64,000 bases of DNA, taken from positions 1,426,001 through 1,490,000 of the forward strand of contig NZ_QCXS01000002.1 in NCBI RefSeq assembly GCF_003260015.1, read 5' to 3'. The first letter of the stretch is position 1, and each line of letters starts with the position of its first letter. Of the stretch, positions 50,527 to 58,873 are shown piece after piece. The DNA comes from Nakamurella deserti (GTDB lineage: Bacteria; Actinomycetota; Actinomycetes; Mycobacteriales; Nakamurellaceae). The position numbers and the translations under genes were made by a program. The notes under the pieces were generated by a model, which saw nothing but the letters and a program-made list of their open reading frames with translations, ran no database searches and was not told where the DNA came from.

Positions 50527-50803
50527 CCGATCATCATCGGCGCCCGCCCGCCCGCACGGCTTGCTGGCTTCGTGGACGCTCGTGAAGGCTGGAGCAGGGT
50601 TGAGGAGTCTCGAGGACAGAATCTGCTCTCATCCCACCAGGGCGGCTTCCCATCCCGCCGGGGCGGCATCATCGCGACGGCCGCATAATCGGCGCGTGCA
50701 GCAATGAGGTTGCGCGATCGGATGGGCAACCCCGCCGGCTCGGATGCCTTCGAGGGTCAGCACGTCAGCCCATCCCGTATCCCCTCGGAGTCTCAGGCCG
50801 ATG
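50527..50803. other. Convergent intergenic region, no gene seen
   Basis: About 280 bases between the convergent carrier-reductase and aldehyde dehydrogenase genes. I found no coding frame and no convincing terminator. Confidence 0.5.
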
Positions 50804-52252
50804 TCATTCCGAGGCAGGCGCTTGGGTCGGTGGGCGGTTGTTGAGGACCCAGGTGCGGGTGTTGACGAATTCACGGATGCCGGCCTGGGCGAGTTCGCGG
50901 CCGTACCCGCTGCGGCGGGTCCCGCCGAAGGGCATCCGCACGTCGGAGGCGACCACGGCGTTGACGAAGCAGGCGCCGGAGGTGATGCGCTTCCCGACGG
51001 CCACCCCGGCGGCGGAGTCGGACGTCCACACGCTCGCAGCGAGCCCGAAGGGGGTGTCGTTGGCGATGCGGACGGCGTCGTCGATGTCGTCGGCGACGAT
51101 GACCGCAGCGACGGGGCCGAAGGTCTCCTCGTCGTACACCGGCATCCCGGGGGTGACGCTGCCGAGAACGGTGGGAGCATAGTAGTTCCCGGCCAGCGCC
51201 GACTCCCCCACGAGCTTGTGCCCGCCGGTGAGGACGGTGGCGCCGGCGGCGACGGAAGCCTGCACCTGCCGGTCGATGCCGTCCACGAGGTCCGCCCGAG
51301 CCATCGGTCCGATGTCGGTGCCGGGCTGTTCCGGATCCCCGATGGTGAGGGCTTCGACCGCGGCGACGAACAGCCGGGTGAACTGGTCAGCGACCGGGGC
51401 TTCGACGATGAACCGCTTCGCCGAGATGCAGCTCTGGCCACCGTTGAGGAACCGGGACTTCGCCGCCAGTATGGCGGTGGCCGCGAGGTCGGCGTCGGCC
51501 AGCACCACGAAGGGGTCCGAGCCACCCAGCTCCAGCACCGACTTCTTGATGGCCCGCCCGGCGGCGACGGCCACCGCGACGCCGGCGCGCTCGCTGCCGG
51601 TGACGGTGACTGCCCCGACCCTGGGGTCGGCGATGATCCGGGTTGTCGTCGCCGGCACCTGCGGCTCCGGAACGACCAGGGCGGCGAACAGCCCGACCGG
51701 GGCACCCGCCTCGGCGAGGATGTCGGCGACGGCCAGCGCGCACCCGGTGGTGTTCGGGGAGTGCTTCAACAACGCCCCGTTTCCCGCCATCAGAGCGGGT
51801 GCAGCGAACCGGAACACCTGCCACAGCGGGAAGTTCCACGGCATCACCGCCAGCACCAGCCCGACCGGTTCGTAGCTGACCCAGCTATCGTCGGCGCCGG
51901 TGGTGACGAGTTCGTCGGCGAGGAAGTCCCCGGCGTGCTCGGCGTAGTAGTCACACGCCCACGCGCACTTCTCCACCTCCGCACGGGATTCCGCGAGCGG
52001 CTTGCCCATCTCCCGGGTGATCAGCAGCGCGAGTTCCGCGACCCGGCGACGCAGCACCCCGGCGGCGGCGCCGATCACCGCCCCCCGGTCGGCCGGCGAC
52101 AGCCGGGACCACTGCTGCTGGGCGGCGGCGCTGCGGTCCAGGGCCGCGTCGATGCCGGCGTCACCGGTGGCCGGGTAGGTCGTCAGGTCTGCGCCGGTGG
52201 CCGGGTTGGTCGTGGTGATGCTGTCGACCGACAGCGCTGTCGCGGTGGACAC
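50804..52252 (-). CDS. NAD(P)-dependent aldehyde dehydrogenase (succinate-semialdehyde-dehydrogenase-like)
   Basis: A 482-residue aldehyde dehydrogenase. The catalytic Cys is in NGGQSCISAKRF and the general-base Glu in VLELGGSDPF. The cofactor loop is TVTGSERAGVAVA, and PWNFPLWQVFRFAAPALMAG is the usual N-terminal substrate tunnel segment. Residues such as SYEPVGLVLAVMPWNFP fit the succinate-semialdehyde dehydrogenase group, but specificity is not certain. GTG 52252 has GAGGAG upstream. It lies 91 bases downstream of the cupin gene on the same strand, probably the last gene of the leftward arm of the GntR locus. It also converges with the acyl-reductase module. Confidence 0.88.
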   Translation of the reverse strand: MSTATALSVDSITTTNPATGADLTTYPATGDAGIDAALDRSAAAQQQWSRLSPADRGAVIGAAAGVLRRRVAELALLITREMGKPLAESRAEVEKCAWACDYYAEHAGDFLADELVTTGADDSWVSYEPVGLVLAVMPWNFPLWQVFRFAAPALMAGNGALLKHSPNTTGCALAVADILAEAGAPVGLFAALVVPEPQVPATTTRIIADPRVGAVTVTGSERAGVAVAVAAGRAIKKSVLELGGSDPFVVLADADLAATAILAAKSRFLNGGQSCISAKRFIVEAPVADQFTRLFVAAVEALTIGDPEQPGTDIGPMARADLVDGIDRQVQASVAAGATVLTGGHKLVGESALAGNYYAPTVLGSVTPGMPVYDEETFGPVAAVIVADDIDDAVRIANDTPFGLAASVWTSDSAAGVAVGKRITSGACFVNAVVASDVRMPFGGTRRSGYGRELAQAGIREFVNTRTWVLNNRPPTQAPASE

Positions 52253-52343
52253 AGAGGACTCCTCGGAGGCTGGAAGATGGGTGCTGCCCGCGAGCAGACA
52301 AGAGCGGGAGAACCGCTGCAGCGCAGCGTTCGTGGCGCAGCGG

Positions 52344-52844
52344 TCAGGACGCGGGGGTGGCGCCGCGGTCGCTGGCCGACAGGTGCTCGAACGTCTCGCC
52401 GGTGGCGGTGACGGTGCGGGTGATGTCGCGGCCCCCGTACACCCAGTAGATGGTCATGTCGCCGTCGCCACGGTTGATGAAGCAGTGCGAGATCCCGGCC
52501 GGCACCCAGGTGGCCTGCCCGGCGACCAGGTCGAACCGCTCGTCACCGATCACGGCAGTGGCTTCACCGGCGAACACCAGCACCGATTCCTCGACGTTGT
52601 GCGAGTGCGGCGGGATCCCGGTCCCCGGCTTGAACACCGTCATGCCGGTGGTGACCCGGTTGCTTTCGTTGGCCGGGGTGTTCCACTTCCCGACGAACGG
52701 AACGGTTCTCACCCCACTGCCCCGGTCGAACACCTCGATCTCCGACGGGCGCAGCACCAGGCAACACGGCGTCGACGGCTGCGCCCCCACCTCACCGGTG
52801 ACCGGTGCCGGCGCTGCTTGCTGTGGGCTGCATCCGCTGATCAT
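52344..52844 (-). CDS. Cupin-domain protein
   Basis: A 166-residue protein with a single cupin barrel. The first cupin motif is GIPPHSHNVEESVLVFAGEA with the His-His-Glu metal-ligand set. The second is VAGQATWVPAGISHCFINRG with the distal His. The N terminus MISGCSPQQAAPAP may be a soluble tail; a lipoprotein is unlikely with no hydrophobic stretch. ATG 52844 overlaps the ABM gene stop (ATGA). Its role may be metal-dependent sugar-acid or small-molecule chemistry in the catabolic operon. Confidence 0.8.
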   Translation of the reverse strand: MISGCSPQQAAPAPVTGEVGAQPSTPCCLVLRPSEIEVFDRGSGVRTVPFVGKWNTPANESNRVTTGMTVFKPGTGIPPHSHNVEESVLVFAGEATAVIGDERFDLVAGQATWVPAGISHCFINRGDGDMTIYWVYGGRDITRTVTATGETFEHLSASDRGATPAS

Positions 52845-53182
52845 CGGGATTCGCCGAATTGCACACGATCGGACTTGCGGGCGGTGACCAGTAGGGCACC
52901 GCTGGCAGTGACTTGCGAGCCGGGCACCAGGACGCGGTCTGCGACCTGCCGCCACGCCCTGAAATGTGGTGACCGGCGGTGCCCGGCCTCGACGGCTTCG
53001 GCGTCGGTGTACAGCTCGTAGAAGGCGAACGTGTTGCTGCTGGGGTCGATCTCGGTGACGTCGAACAGGTGGCAGCCGGGTTCGTCGCGCACAGCGATTC
53101 GGGCCGCGGTGTCGATGGCGCTGAGGAATTCCTCGCGGCACTCCGGTCTCACCTGCACTGTGACATGGACAGCGAACATCAT
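52841..53182 (-). CDS. Antibiotic biosynthesis monooxygenase (ABM) domain protein
   Basis: A 113-residue ABM/dimeric alpha-beta barrel protein. FAVHVTVQVRPECREEFLSA opens the fold and FAFYELYTDAEAVEAGHRRS is the typical E.Y....A...H....F motif segment. Such small proteins are quinol monooxygenases (YgiN-like) or structural partners. ATG 53182 has AAGGA upstream; there is a second ATG immediately after. It is co-transcribed between the RraA-like and cupin genes. Confidence 0.82.
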   Translation of the reverse strand: MMFAVHVTVQVRPECREEFLSAIDTAARIAVRDEPGCHLFDVTEIDPSSNTFAFYELYTDAEAVEAGHRRSPHFRAWRQVADRVLVPGSQVTASGALLVTARKSDRVQFGESR

Positions 53183-53209
53183 CGTTCCTTCGGTTCGTGA
53201 GGCGGTCGG

Positions 53210-53683
53210 TCAGACAGGAAGGGCGACGACTCCGTCGGCATCGCACCAGACGTGGTCGCCGGTGGTGAAGGTGGCGCCCCCGAAGGTGATGACGGCGTCG
53301 CGTTCACCGGCGCCTGTCTTGGCGCTCTTACGGGGGATCGAGCCGAGGGCCTTGACGCCGAGGTCCATGTCGGCGAGCAGTGCGGTGTCGCGGACGGCGC
53401 CGTTGATGACGATGCCGGCCCATCCGTTGTCGACGCCGAGCTGGCCGATGAGGTCGCCCATCAGCGCGGTGTGCAGGCTGCCGCCGCCGTCGACGACCAG
53501 GACGCCGCCGTTGCCGGCGGTGGACAGAATGGACTTGAGCAGCGCATTGTCCTGGAAGCAACGGACGGTGGTTGCGGGCCCGTGGAAGGCGGGCCTCCCG
53601 CCGTAGTTTCGGAACTGCGTCTCGCAGCACTGCAACGATTCCAGGTGCTGGTCGTAGAGGTCCGCGGTCGCGTCGACGGTCAT
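53210..53683 (-). CDS. RraA-like / HMG-aldolase family protein
   Basis: A 157-residue protein of the RraA family, which contains ribonuclease E regulators and 4-hydroxy-4-methyl-2-oxoglutarate/oxaloacetate aldolases. Motifs: VVDGGGSLHTALMGDLIGQL and WAGIVINGAVRDTALLADMD with the substrate-binding Arg-Asp pair. In a catabolic operon an aldolase or decarboxylase role is more likely than RNase regulation. Start ATG 53683 has GAAGGAAAG upstream and overlaps the MFS stop. Confidence 0.83.
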   Translation of the reverse strand: MTVDATADLYDQHLESLQCCETQFRNYGGRPAFHGPATTVRCFQDNALLKSILSTAGNGGVLVVDGGGSLHTALMGDLIGQLGVDNGWAGIVINGAVRDTALLADMDLGVKALGSIPRKSAKTGAGERDAVITFGGATFTTGDHVWCDADGVVALPV

Positions 53684-54912
53684 GACTTTCCTTCGGTAGA
53701 GGTTGGAGTGGTCGATGTCGGGGTGGGTGACACAGTGACGAGTTTCCGCGCCGCCAGGCCGGCGCAGCCGAGAGCGGCGGCGGTGGCCCAGAAGACGCCG
53801 GCGGCGCCGACCCCGACGGCGACCGCCCCCACTGCGCTCGGAATGACCACCTGACCGAGCCGGTTACCGGTGAGACGCAACGACATCGCACGCCCACGCA
53901 GTCCGGGCGGTGCAGCCTCGGCCAACCAGGACATGGTCAACGGCTGGCCCACGCCGAGGCCGAGCCCGAGCAGCACGACCAGCATCACGATGAACACGGT
54001 GGGCATCGGCAGAGCGACGGTGGTCATCGATGCGGCCGCCAGCGCGATGGAGACGAGCATGAGCCGGGTGCGTCCGAGCCAGGACACCAGCTGCCCGAGG
54101 AACAACCGGGACGCCATCGACGCCGCTGCCCGCAGGACGAGGAGGACACCGACGAACCCGGCGCTCATACCGCGGTCGGCGCCGAGCGCAGGCAGGTACA
54201 CCAGGCTGATGTCCACTGCTGCCAGGACGATGCAGCTGATGAGAAGGGCACGGGTCAGACCAGGCGCCTTCAGGAGAACAGCTATGCCGCCGCGGTCGGC
54301 GTCGGGCCGATCGCGACTGGGTCGAGTCGGCTTGATGGCCAGGGTGCAGAGCACCAGCAGCACACCGACAGCCACGGCGACGGTGAACACTGCGGCCGTG
54401 TCGGGGATGGTGCTGCGGCCGCCGGCCACCGCGAGGAGGGCCGGTCCCAGAGCTTGACCGAGGGAAGCGGCGAAGGTGTAGTGGCCGAAGGCGGCGTCGA
54501 ACGTGCCTTCGGCGGCCGTGTTGGCCACCGCTGCTTGCTGCCCGATGACGGTGAGTAGGTGGCCGGTACCCAGGACGACGCTGCCCAGGACGAGACCGGC
54601 GACGTCTCGGCTGAAGGCCAGGAACGTGACTCCCGATGCGGCCATCAGCAGGGACCCGGCCATCATGACCGCGCGTTCACCGAAGCGGTCCGCTGCATGG
54701 CCCGACGGCAGTGCCAGCAGCAACGGAACCACGGCGAAGCTCGCGCCGAGCGCTCCGAGCCATGGCGTCGGAACGCCGAGCTCCAGTGCCCGGTAGGTGG
54801 CAGCGGGGCGCACAGTGAACGTCAGAACCTGCGTGAGCGTCGACTGCGCCAGCAGCGCGGTCACGAACAACCGGGACGGCCCTCCGGCAGTACTCGATCT
54901 CGGCTCTGTCAC
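53680..54912 (-). CDS. MFS transporter
   Basis: A 410-residue major facilitator superfamily permease with about twelve hydrophobic helices. The loop 2-3 motif HAADRFGERAVMMAG is the MFS motif A, and LGLGVGQPLTMSWLAEAAPP matches a typical mid-domain loop. I start at GTG 54912, which overlaps the regulator stop (GTGA); the ORF is open 39 bases further up to 54951. It precedes the RraA-like gene and is presumably a permease for the acid substrate or its breakdown product, in addition to the ABC importer on the other arm. Confidence 0.85.
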   Translation of the reverse strand: MTEPRSSTAGGPSRLFVTALLAQSTLTQVLTFTVRPAATYRALELGVPTPWLGALGASFAVVPLLLALPSGHAADRFGERAVMMAGSLLMAASGVTFLAFSRDVAGLVLGSVVLGTGHLLTVIGQQAAVANTAAEGTFDAAFGHYTFAASLGQALGPALLAVAGGRSTIPDTAAVFTVAVAVGVLLVLCTLAIKPTRPSRDRPDADRGGIAVLLKAPGLTRALLISCIVLAAVDISLVYLPALGADRGMSAGFVGVLLVLRAAASMASRLFLGQLVSWLGRTRLMLVSIALAAASMTTVALPMPTVFIVMLVVLLGLGLGVGQPLTMSWLAEAAPPGLRGRAMSLRLTGNRLGQVVIPSAVGAVAVGVGAAGVFWATAAALGCAGLAARKLVTVSPTPTSTTPTSTEGKS

Positions 54913-55598
54913 GGGGGCGGCGCGTCGTCGGCCGGCTTCATCAAACGCCACGCCGACTTCGCGCCGAGGCTGGTGTCGATGTGTTCCCGCATCACCTGAG
55001 CGGCGGACTCGCCGTCACCGGACACGATGAACTCGACCAGGAGCGCGTGTTCGTGCGCCTTCTGGGCCCGCTCGTCGTCGCCGCGCTCGACCTGCAAGCC
55101 ATACATGCGGTAGCGGTCGGCCTTGTCCCAACAGCCGTCGAGCGTCTCGATCAGCAGGTCGTTGTGCGAAGCGCGGTAGATGGCGGTGTGGAAACGCCGG
55201 TGGTTGACGAGCATGTCGAAGGTGGGGTTGCCCGGAAGCGGTGTCAGCCCGCCCAGAGAGGCTCGCAGCAGGGCGATGTCGCTCTTCGTACGTCGTTCGG
55301 CGGCCAGCGACGCCGCCAGCGGATCGAGGGACCTCCTGACCTCGAGCAGGTCGCGCGCTTCTTCGGCACTCAAGGTGGTCACGGTGGCGTCGCGGTGCGC
55401 TCCGAGATCCACCATGCCGCGCTGCTGAAGACGCTTCAGCGCCTCCCGCAGAGGGGTCGTGCTGATGCCGATCCGCTTGGCCAGCGCCTCCTGATTGATG
55501 ACCGCCCCAGGGGGCAGTTCAGCCGACAAGATCAACTCGCGTACGCGGGCGTAGGCGTAGTCGCTCTTGGTGGAGAACAGCTCAGCTGGCTGCGACAT
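54909..55598 (-). CDS. GntR/FadR-family transcriptional regulator
   Basis: A 229-residue regulator. The N-terminal winged helix is INQEALAKRIGISTTPLREA and LKRLQQRGMVDLGAHRDATV. The C-terminal FCD ligand-binding domain has VRRSLDPLAASLAAER, NHRRFHTAIYRASHN and HEHALLVEFIVSGDGESAAQ with the metal-binding His residues. FCD-GntR proteins respond to small organic acids. ATG 55598 has AAGGAG upstream. Its promoter (TTGTCG-N17-TAGGCT) carries the core ATAGCCTAT, and the same core appears twice at the divergent promoter, so autoregulation and control of both arms are likely. Confidence 0.92.
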   Translation of the reverse strand: MSQPAELFSTKSDYAYARVRELILSAELPPGAVINQEALAKRIGISTTPLREALKRLQQRGMVDLGAHRDATVTTLSAEEARDLLEVRRSLDPLAASLAAERRTKSDIALLRASLGGLTPLPGNPTFDMLVNHRRFHTAIYRASHNDLLIETLDGCWDKADRYRMYGLQVERGDDERAQKAHEHALLVEFIVSGDGESAAQVMREHIDTSLGAKSAWRLMKPADDAPPP

Positions 55599-55621
55599 GT
55601 TCGAACTCCTTCGTCGTTGCC

Positions 55622-55631
55622 TATAGCCTAT
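55622..55631 (-). promoter_or_regulatory. Likely GntR operator O1 at the regulator's own promoter
   Basis: TATAGCCTAT, containing the 9-base core ATAGCCTAT (55623-55631). It overlaps the -10 of the regulator's promoter on the minus strand. Confidence 0.65.
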
Positions 55632-55653
55632 CCCACTCTGCGCGTCCCGACAA
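55625..55653 (-). promoter_or_regulatory. Promoter of the GntR gene
   Basis: On the minus strand, TTGTCG (55653-55648) and TAGGCT (55630-55625) are separated by exactly 17 bases. The -10 overlaps operator O1, consistent with autorepression. Confidence 0.6.
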
Positions 55654-55808
55654 AGATCCCTCAGGCCCGCGGGGCGGCGCCGTAGGACCTGTCGTCGGGC
55701 AGCGGCCGAAGCGAGCGTCTGTCGTGCCTGTTGACGACACTCCCGCTTCCCGCGTGGCTACACAGACGCAGATTGCCGGTGACCTTATGGGACCGTTGAA
55801 GACTTCCG

Positions 55809-55818
55809 ATAGCCTATA
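55809..55818 (+). promoter_or_regulatory. Likely GntR operator O2
   Basis: ATAGCCTATA just upstream of the -35 of the ABC-operon promoter. The same 9-base core as O1 and O3; O2 and O3 cores start 27 bases apart. Confidence 0.6.
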
Positions 55819-55826
55819 AGCAGTCC

Positions 55827-55855
55827 TTGACAGTCATAGCCTATAGGCTCATAGT
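55827..55855 (+). promoter_or_regulatory. Sigma-70-like promoter of the ABC-transporter operon
   Basis: A consensus TTGACA -35 (55827-55832), a 17-base spacer and CATAGT -10 (55850-55855), about 45 bases upstream of the GTG start. O3 lies wholly within the spacer. Confidence 0.72.
55836..55849 (+). promoter_or_regulatory. Likely GntR operator O3, between -35 and -10
   Basis: ATAGCCTATA (55836-55845) extends into the perfect 12-bp palindrome AGCCTATAGGCT (55838-55849). Binding here would block RNA polymerase directly. Confidence 0.7.
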
Positions 55856-55899
55856 GGCTCAGGAGCGACGCTGATGTCGCCAGAACTCAGGAGCGTGAC

Positions 55900-57084
55900 G
55901 TGAACACCTCACCACTGCACTTCTCGGCTGGACGGGCCATCGGCCGCCGCCGCTTCATCTCCTCGATGGCCGCCGTGACGGCCCTGACGACGTTGGCCGC
56001 CTGTGGCGGCGGCGATGCGCCGGCTGCGGCGACCGCGGCCCCCAATTCCGTGTCCGAGGGGGTGTACCCCGACTACTACCCGGCCGATTACAGCTCGATC
56101 GTCGACGGCTCCAAGGCCGAGGGTGGGGAGTTGACGATCTACTCCAACACCGACCAGGAGAACTGGGCGCCGATCTTCCGCGACTTTCAGAAGAAGTACC
56201 CGTGGGTCAAGACCATCAACGCCAACAACCTCGACAGCGACGAGGTCTTCCAGCGGGCCCTGTCCGAGCAGGCCACCGGCAGCTCGCCGGCGGACGTCCT
56301 CGTGTCCAACGCCGCACAGGCCTGGGCGGAGTACGCCGAGGGCGGCACCGACCGGCTGGCCGCATACGAGTCGCCGGAGCTGTCCGAGCTTCCGGACTTC
56401 GCCACACTGCTGCCCAACGTATACACGATGTCGACCGATCCGATGACGATCGCCTACAACACCGCCCTGTTGCCCGAGGGGGTCACCGGCGTCTCGAGTC
56501 TCGCGCAGCTGGTCGCGGCCGACCCGGCGAAGTTCGCCGACAAGATCACCACCCGCGACGTCGGTGGTGCGTTCGGGTTCACCGTCTCCAACGCTTTCAC
56601 GACCGCCAACCCCGACGCCTGGACGAGTCTGGAGACGATCCTGCCCCAAGCCCGCCCGGAGACGTCCTCGGGCACCCAGACGGAGAAGATCCTGTCCGGT
56701 GAGTACATGGTCGGCTTCTTCATCAGCGGCGCTCCGGCCTACCCGATCGTGGCCAACAGCGGCGGCCTGCTGCAGGTTGCTTTCCCCGACGACGGCACCG
56801 TGGTGCTGCCCCGCGGTATCGGCATCGCGCCGAAGGCACCGCACATGAACACCGCGAAACTGTTCACCGACTTCGTGCTGTCCACCGAGGGCCAGCGCAG
56901 CCTGGCCGAGGGTGGCCTGACCTCCTACCGCGAGGACGTCAAGCAGGCCGACGGCCTGCACACCTACCAGGAAGTCGTCGACAAGGTCGGCCAGGACAAG
57001 GTCATCCTCGTCAAGTATGAACTGGTCTCCGAGGCCGACGTCACGACGTTCACCGACAAGTGGGACGGGCTGCTCGGCCAGTAG
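55900..57084 (+). CDS. ABC transporter substrate-binding protein (Fe3+/polyamine-type)
   Basis: A 394-residue exported solute-binding protein of the AfuA/FbpA/PotD-like fold. The leader has both a twin-arginine-like IGRRRFISSM and a lipobox (TTLAAC), so it is probably a Tat- or Sec-exported lipoprotein. Mature segments such as GELTIYSNTDQENWAPIFRD and SPADVLVSNAAQAW fit the family. Despite the family name, members also bind sugar acids, phosphonates and polyamines. GTG 55900 is preceded by CAGGAG. It is first in an operon of transporter and acid-sugar catabolic genes, so an organic acid ligand is likely. Confidence 0.88.
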   Translation: MNTSPLHFSAGRAIGRRRFISSMAAVTALTTLAACGGGDAPAAATAAPNSVSEGVYPDYYPADYSSIVDGSKAEGGELTIYSNTDQENWAPIFRDFQKKYPWVKTINANNLDSDEVFQRALSEQATGSSPADVLVSNAAQAWAEYAEGGTDRLAAYESPELSELPDFATLLPNVYTMSTDPMTIAYNTALLPEGVTGVSSLAQLVAADPAKFADKITTRDVGGAFGFTVSNAFTTANPDAWTSLETILPQARPETSSGTQTEKILSGEYMVGFFISGAPAYPIVANSGGLLQVAFPDDGTVVLPRGIGIAPKAPHMNTAKLFTDFVLSTEGQRSLAEGGLTSYREDVKQADGLHTYQEVVDKVGQDKVILVKYELVSEADVTTFTDKWDGLLGQ

Positions 57085-57112
57085 CCGACCGCCCCCCGAT
57101 CGGAGCCCGCAC

Positions 57113-58873
57113 ATGTCAACTCTGACTCCCCCGAAGCCGCCGGCCGTCGCGCCGCGGCCTGCCCCGAAATACCGCCGCCCGATGGGTATGGGCCGCGAGA
57201 CGTGGCTGTTCTACGGCGTTCTCGCGGTGCTGGCGATCCTGGTGCTGGCTCCGGTCGTGCCGACGCTGTACCAGTCGGTGGTGGACCGCCCGCTGTACGA
57301 AGCGGGCGGCGTGTTCACCGGCAGCAACTACGGCCGGTTGTTCACCGACGCCGGGTTCGGCACCGTGGTCCTCAACACCGCTCTGTTCGCGGTGCTGACC
57401 ACGGCGCTGACCCTGGTCATCGCCGTTCCGATGGCCGTCATCGTGGTGCGCACCAAGCTGCCCGGTGGTCGGGTCTTCGCCGTCGCGATGCAATGGCCGT
57501 TCTTCATCTCCTCGCTCATCCTGGGCTTCGGCTGGATCACCCTGTACGGGCCGGCCGGGTTCATCAGCACCTGGGTCCGGGACGCGCTCGGGTTCATCCC
57601 GTGGAATCTGTACTCGATCCCCGGGATGGCCGTCACCGAAGCGGTCGCTCTCGCCCCCATCGCTTACACGTTCTGCGCCAACGCTCTGCGCCAGTCCGAC
57701 GCGTCGTTGGAGAGCGCCGCGCAGGTGTGCGGGGCCGGTCCGCTGCGGATCCTGTTCTCGGTGGTCATCCCGATGCTGCGGCCGCCGATGGTCTACAGCT
57801 CGATCCTGGTGTTCTCGATGTCGGTGGAGACCCTGTCGATCCCGCTGCTCTACGGGCAGCCCGTCGGTATCGACGTGTTCTCCACGTTCCTCTACAAGAA
57901 CGGCCTGCAGTCCATCAATCCCGACTACGGGATCCTGGGTGCGGCGTCGGTGATCATCCTGCTGGTCACCATCAGCCTGGTCGCCGTGCAGGCCAAGCTG
58001 CTCAAAGAGGCCCGCCGGTTCGTCTCCGTCCGCGGCAAGGCGACCCGCCCCCGTCGGCTGGACCTCGGCTGGTTCAAGTGGGTGGCCGCGGTGTTCATCG
58101 CGATCTACGTCATCTTCGGGGCGTTCCTGCCCATCGGTGGTCTGATCTTCCGCTCATTCACGCTGATCTTCACCCCGCTGCAGTCCCCGTTCAAGACGCT
58201 CACCAGCGCCAACTACGAACGCATCTTCGGCTTCGACGTGTACATCCAGTCCATCTGGAACAGCCTCATCGTCGCCGGTGCCGGCGCGATCCTGGTGAGT
58301 GCGCTGGCCTTGCTCGCCGTGGTCGTGGCCCGCCGCTCGTCGTTCCGGTTCCGCCGGCTCATCGAGTACCTGGCGTTGGCGCCGCAGGCGATGCCCGGAC
58401 TGATCATCGGTATCGGCTTGTTCTGGGCGTTCGCCTACGCACCGTTCGGCATCGGCGGGTTCCTGCAGGGCACCCTGTTCGCTCTGATCATCGGCTTCGG
58501 TCTGCGCGCGCTGCCCACCGCTTTCGGGTCGATCTCCCCGGCGGTCATGCAGATCGCCGCCGAGCTCGACAACGCCGCGCGGGTGTCCGGTGCGGACTGG
58601 ATCAAGACGTTCAGCCGGATCCTGGGCAAGCTCCTCACCCCGGCGTTCGTGGCCGCGGTGATCCTGACCTTCGTCACGATGCTGAAGGAGTACTCGCCGG
58701 CCATCTTCCTCGGCTCGGCCAAGACCAACATCATCGGCACCACCATGCTCGAACTGTGGGTCCAGGGAAACACCGGCTCCGTCGCCGCGCTGGCCACCAT
58801 CCAAATCGCCATCACCGCCGCGTTCGTCGCCGTGGCCGGGCTGCTCGTGAGAGGACGTAACAAAGATGCCTGA
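57113..58873 (+). CDS. ABC transporter permease, two permease domains fused
   Basis: A 586-residue permease in which two binding-protein-dependent permease domains are fused, as in FbpB/AfuB. There are about twelve helices. Domain 1 (about 20-300) carries the coupling EAA-like loop SAAQVCGAGPLRILFSVVIP and domain 2 (about 325-586) has NAARVSGADWIKTFSRILGK. ATG 57113 is the first start after the binding-protein gene; the ribosome binding site is weak (GGAGC). It works with the substrate-binding and ATPase proteins of the same operon. Confidence 0.92.
   Translation: MSTLTPPKPPAVAPRPAPKYRRPMGMGRETWLFYGVLAVLAILVLAPVVPTLYQSVVDRPLYEAGGVFTGSNYGRLFTDAGFGTVVLNTALFAVLTTALTLVIAVPMAVIVVRTKLPGGRVFAVAMQWPFFISSLILGFGWITLYGPAGFISTWVRDALGFIPWNLYSIPGMAVTEAVALAPIAYTFCANALRQSDASLESAAQVCGAGPLRILFSVVIPMLRPPMVYSSILVFSMSVETLSIPLLYGQPVGIDVFSTFLYKNGLQSINPDYGILGAASVIILLVTISLVAVQAKLLKEARRFVSVRGKATRPRRLDLGWFKWVAAVFIAIYVIFGAFLPIGGLIFRSFTLIFTPLQSPFKTLTSANYERIFGFDVYIQSIWNSLIVAGAGAILVSALALLAVVVARRSSFRFRRLIEYLALAPQAMPGLIIGIGLFWAFAYAPFGIGGFLQGTLFALIIGFGLRALPTAFGSISPAVMQIAAELDNAARVSGADWIKTFSRILGKLLTPAFVAAVILTFVTMLKEYSPAIFLGSAKTNIIGTTMLELWVQGNTGSVAALATIQIAITAAFVAVAGLLVRGRNKDA

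Noticed and set aside
45197-58000. Duplicated tRNA 3' end as an integration site mark
   Set aside because: No second copy of the T-arm and acceptor end was seen downstream of the tRNA, and there is no integrase gene.
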